Part shown: positions 56,884-64,000 of the stretch, in pieces
How positions within the stretch are numbered: the stretch's first letter is position 1
Layout: each line of letters opens with the position of its first letter
Assembly: GCF_002812125.1 (NCBI RefSeq)
Contig: NZ_NPDQ01000002.1
Location: 310,001 to 374,000 of the forward strand
DNA: 64,000 bases
Direction of reading: 5' to 3'
Source of the DNA: Leptospira brenneri
GTDB lineage: Bacteria > Spirochaetota > Leptospiria > Leptospirales > Leptospiraceae
The notes under the pieces: generated by a model
The model's database searches: none
Seen by the model: only the letters and a program-made list of their open reading frames with translations
Told to the model about the DNA's origin: nothing
Position numbers and translations under genes: made by a program

Positions 56884-57953
56884 AACAGAAAGTTAGTTTA
56901 GTTGTTTTAGCCTTTGTTGGATTATTTTTACTTTTTTATTGGATGGAAGACCATCCTGAAAATATTTACGAAACGAATTATTGGAAAGAAGATTGGAAAT
57001 CCATTCAATACATTCCTCCGAAATCTGATTGGTGTGGTGTTTTGGATCCCAAATTTGCGGAAGAAACTATGGTGTTTCGGAAAATTCCACGTGGTTGGAA
57101 CCAAACTCCATTGTATACGGTATCTTTGACGCAGAATGGAAAGGTCGTTTCTTACGAAGCCAATTACAATGTAAAAAATAGTTTTTCAGAACTCAGCGTT
57201 CTCAAAACAAAACTGATTGAAAAGGCAACAGAAGAGATTCAAAAATCCTATTGTTTAGGGATGAGTTCACCTTCTTTGTCTTTGTCAGAAGATAACGGTG
57301 AAAATATTGAATTTTCAAAAGACAAACAATTGTTTTTTGGCAAAAAAATCGGATCGGATGAAGGTCGTATTTCTGTTTTAGTAAATGAAGAAATCATAGC
57401 TCCTTATAACTATTTGATTGAAAAGTTTCGAACACCAAATACAAATTTCCGGGAAAAAATGTATGTTACGTTTAGCAATGGTTATCTGAAAGAACTTTCA
57501 TTTTCAGGTCAAGTTGTGAATGTAAAATCAGAAAACCGTGCAAAAAAAAATCAATACAATGTGTATGTGAATGATTGGAGTCGAACGACTGGTGAAAGAA
57601 TTGTGTTACCACCCGATGTCGGCAATCAATGGGAATCTGTTGTCAAAGGACTAAAGGTCGAATTTTATTCCGATGAATCTGGTGCCCCATCGTTTCCTGA
57701 ACTTTCCTCTACGCAAGCACCAGAAGCCGTTTTGGATGTGGTCCAGTCGGAAGGGATCAAATTTCGCCTTTCCTTTTTCCCTTTATGGGAATCGGATTCG
57801 GGAAAGTGGAGGCCTGTGCGCCGGGAACTTCTGCCTTATTTTTCAGAGACTGTCACTTGGATGAGAGAGGAAAGCTTCCAAAATTTGGTGAATGCCGTCA
57901 TGAAAGTGAAAAATGCTTCCCGTTACGAGCGTCCCAACCAGAAAATCCAATAA
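56880..57953 (+). CDS. DUF4340-like membrane-anchored periplasmic protein
   Basis: The 357-residue product has one N-terminal TM anchor (about 5-23) and a beta-rich outer domain. DUF4340 proteins with this build are often encoded directly after GldG-type genes, and the position here (ATGA overlap) agrees. Sequence similarity to DUF4340 is weak by eye, so I rely mainly on context. It is likely the fourth component of the exporter. Confidence 0.7.
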   Translation: MKQKVSLVVLAFVGLFLLFYWMEDHPENIYETNYWKEDWKSIQYIPPKSDWCGVLDPKFAEETMVFRKIPRGWNQTPLYTVSLTQNGKVVSYEANYNVKNSFSELSVLKTKLIEKATEEIQKSYCLGMSSPSLSLSEDNGENIEFSKDKQLFFGKKIGSDEGRISVLVNEEIIAPYNYLIEKFRTPNTNFREKMYVTFSNGYLKELSFSGQVVNVKSENRAKKNQYNVYVNDWSRTTGERIVLPPDVGNQWESVVKGLKVEFYSDESGAPSFPELSSTQAPEAVLDVVQSEGIKFRLSFFPLWESDSGKWRPVRRELLPYFSETVTWMREESFQNLVNAVMKVKNASRYERPNQKIQ

Positions 57954-57954
57954 G

Positions 57955-58569
57955 GTGCAAAAAGTTTCTACAATCGCATCTCGGATGGAAATGATCCGAG
58001 ATTTATTTTATTCTCCCATGTCTGCCTTTGAATCCTACTATCACAAAACGGATTTAAGTGGACGTGATATCTGGTTGGCACATCTCCAACTCATCCTTCT
58101 GGCACCCATTGCTAAGTTTTTTGGAAATCTCTTACAAATCCTTCTCTTCAAAGTTTCCACAGTTGATGAAGAGACGAAGCTCACCTATACACAAGGAATG
58201 GCGACCTTGTTCTTTTTTTATTTGGGTTTTTATATTCTCGTTCGGCTTGTAGATAGTTTTCGAATGTATCATCAGATGCGTGACCGAACCAAAGATTGGG
58301 ACGGCCCAGAACCACATGTATTTTTGATTTCTTATCTTCCATTTAGTGCAACGGGAATCTTTTGGATTTTTCCTGCTCCAATCCCCTTGCTAGTGTTAGG
58401 TGTTGGATTTCTTTATTCCTTACATTTAGCGTATTATTATCTTTCCCATCGAAGAGAATGGTCATCCTTTGATTTTTTATTTTTTCTTATGAAAGTGGTT
58501 TTGTTTTTTTTAGTTCTTCTTTCTGTTCCTCTATTTATTTACAACCTGGCTAGGACGGTACTCTTTTGA
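57955..58569 (+). CDS. Hypothetical multi-spanning membrane protein in the exporter operon
   Basis: About 204 residues with four to five TM helices and an amphipathic N-terminus ('[17 protein letters not shown]'). The start is uncertain: GTG 57955 lies one base past the upstream stop; ATG 57985 and 57991 are alternatives, and ATG 57913 would overlap by 41 bases. Its TGA overlaps the TTG start of mpl (TTGA). The architecture resembles Yip1-family proteins and the gene at 10034, without a firm match. Confidence 0.7.
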   Translation: MQKVSTIASRMEMIRDLFYSPMSAFESYYHKTDLSGRDIWLAHLQLILLAPIAKFFGNLLQILLFKVSTVDEETKLTYTQGMATLFFFYLGFYILVRLVDSFRMYHQMRDRTKDWDGPEPHVFLISYLPFSATGIFWIFPAPIPLLVLGVGFLYSLHLAYYYLSHRREWSSFDFLFFLMKVVLFFLVLLSVPLFIYNLARTVLF

Positions 58570-59960
58570 AAATCTTTATGGTCGGCATTGGTGGGATTGC
58601 TATGGGTAATTTGGCCTATATGCTGAAACAACAAGGTCATGATGTATCTGGATCGGATCAGAATCTTTATCCTCCTATGTCTGATAAGTTGGTGGAATGG
58701 GGTTTGTCACCTAAATCGGGTTACCATAAAGAAAATGTAAAAGGTGCGGACTTAGTGATTATTGGGAATGCCATCTCACGTGGTAATCCTGAAGTCGAAG
58801 AGGTTCTGAACACGGGAATGGAATATATGAGTATGGCACAAGCGATTGGAACTTTTTTCCTTAAAGGAAAAAAACCAATCGTGATCTCAGGAACTCATGG
58901 GAAAACAACGACTACTTTTTTAACACATTGGATTTTGGAATCGATCGGACTCAAACCAGGTTTATTTGTGGGTGGGATTCGCAAAGATGGATATCCAGGA
59001 TTTGCAATTGGCGAAGGTGACTACTTTGTCATTGAAGGAGATGAATACGATTCTGCATTCTTTGATAAAAGTTCTAAGTTTTTACATTATAGACCATATT
59101 ATTTAGCGATGAACGCATTGGATTTTGATCATGCTGATATTTTTGCCGATTTAAGTGCAATTAAAACTATGTTCAAACGCCTGTTAAATCTTGTGCCTGG
59201 ACGGGGAAAGGTGTTCTATTGGAAGGGATCCAAAAATCTGGTGGAGATTACCAAAGAATACAAACATGCACCTGTGGAATCTTTTGATTTAGGGGATAAA
59301 AATTCCATTTTTAAATTCGAAAAGGGTGTATTATCCGAGATCAGAACCAAGGCCAAATTAAAACCATCTCTCATTGGTTCGCATAACTATAGAAATGTGG
59401 AAGTGGCAACACGTATCTGTTTAGAAATCGCACCTCAAAAAAGAAAAGAAATTATAGAAGCAGTGGAATCCTTTCCCGGTGTCAAACGTAGACAGGAAAA
59501 TCTTTTTGTTTCTGAAAAAAGTCTACTTGTGGAAGACTTTGCCCACCATCCGGTTGCCATCCAAGAAACCATCAAAGCTCACAAAGAAGCATATCCAGGT
59601 TATAAAATCATTGCTCTTTTCGAACCAAGAAGTGCCACTTCACATAGAAATGTTTTCCAAGATGATTTTGCAAAATGTTTTAAAGGAAGCGATGTGAGTG
59701 TGATTACAGAAGTTTACCAAGTCGATAAGGTAAACAAATCTCTTCGTCTAAATGTAAAAAAATTAGTAAAAGACATCGCAAAGAATACAAAGAAAGAAGC
59801 TTTGTATGCAAAAGATCCCAAAGAAATTCCTACTATCTTAAAAAAGATTCTACCAAAATTCCAAAAGGAAAAAGTCATCATCCTTGCGATGTCGAATGGA
59901 GCTTTTGGTGGAATTTATCCTGAATTAAAATCATTAATAGAATTACGAGAATCTGTATGA
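58566..59960 (+). CDS. mpl: UDP-N-acetylmuramate:L-Ala-gamma-D-Glu-meso-DAP ligase (Mpl)
   Basis: The 464-residue Mur ligase has an N-terminal Rossmann '[12 protein letters not shown]', the ATP P-loop '[10 protein letters not shown]' near residue 110, '[12 protein letters not shown]' (Mpl-specific), '[11 protein letters not shown]' and 'DFAHHP'. Mpl joins recycled murein tripeptide directly to UDP-MurNAc, so it belongs to peptidoglycan recycling. The '[10 protein letters not shown]' segment separates it from MurC. Translation begins at TTG 58566 inside the upstream stop. It overlaps pheS by four bases. Confidence 0.92.
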   Translation: MKIFMVGIGGIAMGNLAYMLKQQGHDVSGSDQNLYPPMSDKLVEWGLSPKSGYHKENVKGADLVIIGNAISRGNPEVEEVLNTGMEYMSMAQAIGTFFLKGKKPIVISGTHGKTTTTFLTHWILESIGLKPGLFVGGIRKDGYPGFAIGEGDYFVIEGDEYDSAFFDKSSKFLHYRPYYLAMNALDFDHADIFADLSAIKTMFKRLLNLVPGRGKVFYWKGSKNLVEITKEYKHAPVESFDLGDKNSIFKFEKGVLSEIRTKAKLKPSLIGSHNYRNVEVATRICLEIAPQKRKEIIEAVESFPGVKRRQENLFVSEKSLLVEDFAHHPVAIQETIKAHKEAYPGYKIIALFEPRSATSHRNVFQDDFAKCFKGSDVSVITEVYQVDKVNKSLRLNVKKLVKDIAKNTKKEALYAKDPKEIPTILKKILPKFQKEKVIILAMSNGAFGGIYPELKSLIELRESV

Positions 59961-60982
59961 GCCTATCCCAAGAAATCGAATCTTTAGTCAAAGAGGCCGA
60001 ATCTATTTTATCTTCTGCAACCTCAGAACAAGAATTGGATTCTTTAAAAAATCAATTCCTTGGTAAAAAGGGAAAACTCACTTCTGTTTTAAAAGGCCTT
60101 GCTTCCTTATCCGTAGAAGAGAAAAAAACAGTGGGGAAACAAGCGAACGAAGCACAAACTAAACTCGAAAGTTTTGTGGAAATAAAACGTTCTTCTTTAA
60201 AAGAAAGTTTTTATGAAAACCAACTAAACCAGGAATTTTTTGATAGTTTACGACCGCTTGCTCCTAAAGAACGAGGAAGCCTTCATCCTATTTCCCAAAT
60301 CCAATACGAAATCGAAGATATCTTTACTTCGATGGGTTTTTCTGTGATGGATGGACCAGAAGTAGAAACCGATGAAAACAATTTCGGGGCTCTCAATTTT
60401 ACTGAGGATCATCCTGCACGTGATATGCAAGATACCTTCTATACAGAAGATGGAAACTTACTTCGTACTCATACTTCTGCCATCCAAGTGCGTGCCCTTC
60501 GCAAACTGAAACCCCCATTTCGAATCATTGCACCCGGTCGTGTGTTTCGATACGAAGAGGTGGATGCATCTCATGAAAATACTTTTTACCAAGTAGAAGG
60601 GATGGTTGTGGGCGAAAATATTTCTGTCGCACATTTGATTTATACAATGGAAACACTTCTTTCTCGTGTGTTTCGTAAAGAAATCAAAACTAGACTTCGT
60701 CCAGGATACTTTCCTTTTGTGGAACCAGGCTTTGAACTTGATATCAATTGTTTGGTTTGTAGTGGGGATGGTTGCAGTGTATGCAAACATTCCGGTTGGT
60801 TGGAACTCCTCCCTTGTGGTCTTGTCCACCCCAATGTTTTAGAAGCAGCAGGACTTGATTCTAAAAAATGGACTGGGTTTGCCTTTGGGCTTGGACTGGA
60901 TCGACTTGTCATGATGCGATACGGAATCCATGACATTCGTTATTTCCAATCTGGGAATTTACGATTTTTAAAACAGTTTTGA
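59957..60982 (+). CDS. pheS: Phenylalanyl-tRNA synthetase alpha subunit
   Basis: The 341-residue protein has an N-terminal coiled-coil arm (about 1-90) that binds tRNA-Phe and a class II catalytic core. Motif 2 is around '[13 protein letters not shown]', and the Cys-rich loop '[17 protein letters not shown]' and motif 3 '[11 protein letters not shown]' follow. It works as an alpha2-beta2 enzyme with PheT. pheT is not downstream; a terminator and an unrelated minus-strand gene follow. The start ATG overlaps the mpl stop (ATGA). Confidence 0.96.
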   Translation: MSLSQEIESLVKEAESILSSATSEQELDSLKNQFLGKKGKLTSVLKGLASLSVEEKKTVGKQANEAQTKLESFVEIKRSSLKESFYENQLNQEFFDSLRPLAPKERGSLHPISQIQYEIEDIFTSMGFSVMDGPEVETDENNFGALNFTEDHPARDMQDTFYTEDGNLLRTHTSAIQVRALRKLKPPFRIIAPGRVFRYEEVDASHENTFYQVEGMVVGENISVAHLIYTMETLLSRVFRKEIKTRLRPGYFPFVEPGFELDINCLVCSGDGCSVCKHSGWLELLPCGLVHPNVLEAAGLDSKKWTGFAFGLGLDRLVMMRYGIHDIRYFQSGNLRFLKQF

Positions 60983-60983
60983 A

Positions 60984-61014
60984 TCAGGTCACTTCGGCGA
61001 GCTCAGTGACCTGA
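60984..61014 (+). terminator. Hairpin after pheS
   Basis: TCAGGTCACT and AGTGACCTGA pair perfectly (10 bp) around an 11-base loop, directly overlapping the pheS end. A related sequence without the left arm repeats at about 61034-61056. The T run is short (CTTTG), so it may depend on the second copy for full termination. Confidence 0.65.
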
Positions 61015-61055
61015 CCTTTGTAGGAGTAACGTTATTTCGGTGAGCCAGTGACCTT

Positions 61056-62585
61056 TTATTCGAGTAAAATCGCTTGGATCTTTCCGTCCTTCTCTTGGAA
61101 TTCTATTTTTGATTTTCCTAGTACCAATCCTTCTTTCGATACAATCTCTGATCCATCTTTACTAAAAAGATTGGTCAGAACCATTTCTCCATTTTCTTTG
61201 GTCGAGCAGACAATGAGGTAAGGTGGTTTTTTCTCCCCACCGGGATTGAAATAGATGGTACTAGCTGTGAGAATGGTTGCCTTTTCTCCAACTTTGGGCA
61301 TAGGAACATTGACTTCCAATGGTTTTAAAGTGAGTGGTTCTTTTGCTTCCGATTTTGGTTTTTCTTTGGAAAATATAACAACAGAATTAATACTATCAAT
61401 CCCTCCATTTCCTCCCAGTAAACTTACATTAGGTGGATTTTCTAGTTTTTCTGGAATCGGATCAACGGCAAGCCCATATTGACTAACAATGTCAATGAGT
61501 CCTGTGGCACCAGAAAGGGCCATAGCTGCTTGGTAATTTAAAATTCCTCCACCAAGGTTGATCGGAATATCTTTGGTTCCATTGGAGATTTTACCTTTGC
61601 GGAGTGCCGTTGCTGTTTCTTTGGGTGAAACTCCAAAATACAAACCTGCTTCATGAATGATCATTCCCGTAAAACAGTCATAAATCCAAGCGTAGTCGAT
61701 ATCAGAACGTTTCCATCCAGAGGAAGCCACGGCTCTTTCGCAAGCAAGGGCGGCTGGACTTTTTAAGTCTTTCTTTTGGATGAAGTATTCTGCATGGGCA
61801 CTGTGGCCAGAACCTGCTAAATAAATATGTTCTGCATCTTTTTTGATGATTTTATTTTCGATTAACTTCTGTTTCATGGTTTCAGAAGTGATGAGGGTAG
61901 CAAATCCATGATCGGTGACAATGGCAATCATCGGTGTGCTATAAACGCCAGAAAGGGGTTTCTTTAATTGTTTTTCTGTCAGTGGTTTTTGGTATTGGAA
62001 GGCACGGGGATTGGTTTCTGCTAAACCACGAAAGTGTTTTGTGATTTCTTCCAAATCTTCACTCGTCACTCCTGTATCAAACATCATTCTTTCACATAAC
62101 AATGAATATAGACCAATGAGTGTAGCTCCATAAGGCATTTCCCAATCTTTATGACAGACGGTAGCAGTGAGTCGTTTTAAGTCAGAGACTTGTTTGAATA
62201 CGGATTTGGGAACATCTGCGGCCGCTACGAGGACAACCGCATAGGGATTGGCTTTGACAATTGTATGAGCCTGCTGGATGGCACCACCTACACTGGCTCC
62301 ACCTAAATCCACAGTATGGCAGGCAAGACCACCAAATCCCAAATCATTGGAATCTTTGACTGTAAATCCATAACCCTCGCGACCAAGAGATTGAGCTTCG
62401 ATAGAAACAAAATCTGTTAGATATGGTGCCATTTTAGCACGATCTGTTCCGAGATATCCAAAAAGTTTATCTACGGAACGAAAAAGGAGTGAGTGGTATT
62501 TTTCTAAAGGAGAAAGATTTTTGTAAACTTCCGAATCAAATTCAGATTCGATGGTGTCTGCGACACCGAGGAGAATTGGGTGCAT
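61056..62585 (-). CDS. Thiolase-fold protein with C-terminal OB-like domain, catalytic residues missing
   Basis: The 509-residue product follows the SCP-x-type thiolase layout for about 390 residues ('YAWIYDCFTGMIIHEAG', 'NLGGGILN', 'ALSGATGL'), then a beta-rich tail like the DUF35/OB partner of such thiolases. The nucleophile Cys position reads 'DLGGAS' (G96), and the final 'GHPxGATG' His is replaced by 'ALSGATG'. So it probably binds acyl-CoA or acts as a scaffold rather than catalysing Claisen chemistry. It is 15 bases downstream of the helical protein gene at 62601 and likely co-transcribed. Confidence 0.78.
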   Translation of the reverse strand: MHPILLGVADTIESEFDSEVYKNLSPLEKYHSLLFRSVDKLFGYLGTDRAKMAPYLTDFVSIEAQSLGREGYGFTVKDSNDLGFGGLACHTVDLGGASVGGAIQQAHTIVKANPYAVVLVAAADVPKSVFKQVSDLKRLTATVCHKDWEMPYGATLIGLYSLLCERMMFDTGVTSEDLEEITKHFRGLAETNPRAFQYQKPLTEKQLKKPLSGVYSTPMIAIVTDHGFATLITSETMKQKLIENKIIKKDAEHIYLAGSGHSAHAEYFIQKKDLKSPAALACERAVASSGWKRSDIDYAWIYDCFTGMIIHEAGLYFGVSPKETATALRKGKISNGTKDIPINLGGGILNYQAAMALSGATGLIDIVSQYGLAVDPIPEKLENPPNVSLLGGNGGIDSINSVVIFSKEKPKSEAKEPLTLKPLEVNVPMPKVGEKATILTASTIYFNPGGEKKPPYLIVCSTKENGEMVLTNLFSKDGSEIVSKEGLVLGKSKIEFQEKDGKIQAILLE

Positions 62586-62600
62586 GATGGCACATTGGAA

Positions 62601-63395
62601 TTATCCTTCCATATTCATCAACGCATTCATTCGAAAATCTTGTATGATTTGTTTGCATCGTTCAGTGATCCGAGTGAGGCTTTCTCCAAATTTTTTACCG
62701 CCGAAGGAAGCATGTGCATGGGGATAATCTTTTTCATTCACTTGCACAATCATATCAGGATTGATTCTGTTTTTACTCACCAAGTCCTGAACGGAAACGG
62801 TAATATTCTTTAAGGCAATACATCCATCTTTCAAAAGATTTTGAGAGGCTTTTTCGATGACAATATTATTTCCATTGGCATCAAGTAAGGTTTTGATAAA
62901 CTCTTGCATCTTCATGGATGGAAGGCCACGTCTTGTCATTCCAATCCGTTCCACTTGCAAAACAGCATCTTGTAAAAAAGAATACTCTGGTGTTCCTTTG
63001 AAGATATAAATGAGAACAGGAAGTTCTGTTTCTGTAAAATCCAACATGGCTCCATAGAAATACCTTGTTTCTACTTTGGCGAGTGGGTGGAAATCTACCT
63101 TCTTATAATTAGCTAACTTTTCAATGGATTCATCCATAATCCGATTTAAGGTTTGTGCTTTGGCGGCTTCTTTTTTCGCAGCCAGTTCTTGGAATTTGGA
63201 TTTTAATTGTTCTAGGAAAGTAACTTCTTCCGTTAGAAATTTTGTGATGTTTCCGCGAAGTTTGAGAACTTGTAAATATCTTTGTTCGAAACCCGTTTGG
63301 TCGAAGGCTTTGGGATTTAGTTTTCCGTGTTCTTTGTATTCAGATCTGATTTTTTCTAATATTGCTTTTGTTTCTGCTTCCGACAGTTCTTTCAT
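62601..63395 (-). CDS. Conserved hypothetical protein, helical N-terminus
   Basis: The 264-residue soluble protein has a coiled-coil-like first half (about 20-100) and a mixed alpha/beta second half with 'DGCIALKNITVSVQDL' and 'HAHASFGGKKFGE'. It overlaps the upstream gene by four bases and is followed by the thiolase-fold gene, so the three form one operon. I recognise no family. The pairing with a thiolase-like protein hints at lipid or polyketide metabolism, without direct evidence. Confidence 0.7.
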   Translation of the reverse strand: MKELSEAETKAILEKIRSEYKEHGKLNPKAFDQTGFEQRYLQVLKLRGNITKFLTEEVTFLEQLKSKFQELAAKKEAAKAQTLNRIMDESIEKLANYKKVDFHPLAKVETRYFYGAMLDFTETELPVLIYIFKGTPEYSFLQDAVLQVERIGMTRRGLPSMKMQEFIKTLLDANGNNIVIEKASQNLLKDGCIALKNITVSVQDLVSKNRINPDMIVQVNEKDYPHAHASFGGKKFGESLTRITERCKQIIQDFRMNALMNMEG

Positions 63396-64000
63396 TTCGA
63401 TTGTTTCCAGTGCTCTATATCAAGTATGGTTTTATCCAAATCTTGTGCAAAATAAAGAGATGCATTTTTTGCATCTACGTACATTAACTGATTTGCATAT
63501 TGTAATTGTTTGACCTGAATTTCATTTTTCAAGTTCAATATATTCAACAATTGCAAACTTAGTTTTTTGAAGTCTTTCACTATAGTATCGGAATGTCTTT
63601 GCATTTCAAACAGGTGGAGTTTGTTTAATTTTTCCTTATCCGATTCAATAAATTTCATTTCTTCTCTTTTTTCTGCAGGTGCTTTTGAGATATAATACGT
63701 AATAGGACGAGGATATGATGTCATTTCTTTGTGAAGGTCGACCATTTTATCGATGGACTCGAAAACCTGTGATTCCATTTCACGAGCAAAGTTACCAACG
63801 ATGTTTTTATTTTCGGAAGGATCCCCTGTCAGTTCGAAGATTCGAGAAGATTGTAAGTTACGAATGATGGCAGTGACTCGTTCTCGATAAGTGGATAATA
63901 ATTTGATAAAGTCTTCTATACTTTGAAATGCAGTTTTTTCATCGGAATCGGCTCCAACTTGTAGGTTAGGTTCTTCACTTACCGTTTCTTCTGTTTCTTT
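63392..64000 (-). CDS. Conserved hypothetical helical protein, 5' truncated by the window
   Basis: The frame is open from the window edge (no stop between 63779 and 64000), so the protein extends upstream; the internal Met at 63778 is not the likely start. About 202 residues are visible, almost all helical and charged, with heptad-like stretches around 'MESQVFESIDKMVDLHKEM' and 'LLNILNLKNEIQVKQLQY'. It is coupled to the gene at 62601 by ATGA. No functional domain recognised. Confidence 0.75.
   Translation of the reverse strand, partial: KETEETVSEEPNLQVGADSDEKTAFQSIEDFIKLLSTYRERVTAIIRNLQSSRIFELTGDPSENKNIVGNFAREMESQVFESIDKMVDLHKEMTSYPRPITYYISKAPAEKREEMKFIESDKEKLNKLHLFEMQRHSDTIVKDFKKLSLQLLNILNLKNEIQVKQLQYANQLMYVDAKNASLYFAQDLDKTILDIEHWKQSK

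Overview
The window looks like a chromosomal segment of a Leptospira, most likely from the saprophytic (L. biflexa-like) clade. The evidence is moderate-to-low GC, many lipoproteins with relaxed spirochaetal lipoboxes, TTG and GTG starts fused to upstream stop codons, tRNA genes without an encoded CCA, paired SpoIIE-type phosphatases with C-terminal TPRs, and an abundance of two-component and chemotaxis genes. No plasmid or phage backbone is visible; most of the window is dense housekeeping and signalling DNA. The assignment rests on recognising protein families, not on a database search.

Layout. 1-11 kb: the 3' end of a SpoIIE phosphatase; a divergent soxR/MFS efflux pair with two palindromic operators; pepA and a BCP peroxiredoxin; a K+/Na+:H+ antiporter; an amino-acid permease; then the sppA-membrane protein-surE-TPR run. 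12.1-16.1 kb: tRNA-Pro, tRNA-Arg and tRNA-His, followed by about 850 bp of non-coding DNA rich in inverted repeats, a DUF805 gene, a secreted protein and a tyrosine recombinase with palindromic DNA just upstream. This is the only stretch that looks like an accessory island. 16.5-27 kb: nadB, ctpA, a TPR lipoprotein, pdxJ, a FYDLN zinc-ribbon protein-miaA-hfq, a mannose-1-phosphate guanylyltransferase, a 30-residue bS22/mS38-like ribosomal protein, cheW and phoU. 27-34.4 kb: two lipoproteins (one with ankyrin repeats), a six-TM chemoreceptor with an ABM-type monooxygenase, a hybrid histidine kinase and a nucleotidyltransferase.

34.4-53.3 kb: a large TPR envelope protein; an apparent poly-gamma-glutamate operon (pgsB-pgsC-pgsW plus two small envelope genes); a full-length SpoIIE phosphatase facing a STAS anti-anti-sigma factor; a double beta-lactamase-fold lipoprotein; gpmI; a beta-propeller-like lipoprotein whose 5' end carries 117-bp tandem repeats; a TonB-dependent receptor; a PfkB kinase; and a PAS kinase/response regulator pair. 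53.3-64 kb: a GldA/GldF/GldG-like ABC export operon running into mpl and pheS, then a minus-strand operon with a thiolase-fold protein lacking its catalytic residues and two coiled-coil proteins, the last cut by the window edge.

The most interesting items are the SoxR operators (one inside a 19-bp promoter spacer), the repeat-rich tRNA/recombinase interval, the poly-gamma-glutamate operon in a spirochaete, the in-frame 117-bp repeats, a start codon buried in a perfect hairpin, the unmarked 30-aa ribosomal protein gene, and two apparent pseudo-enzyme domains. I found no CRISPR array, rRNA, prophage or complete insertion sequence.
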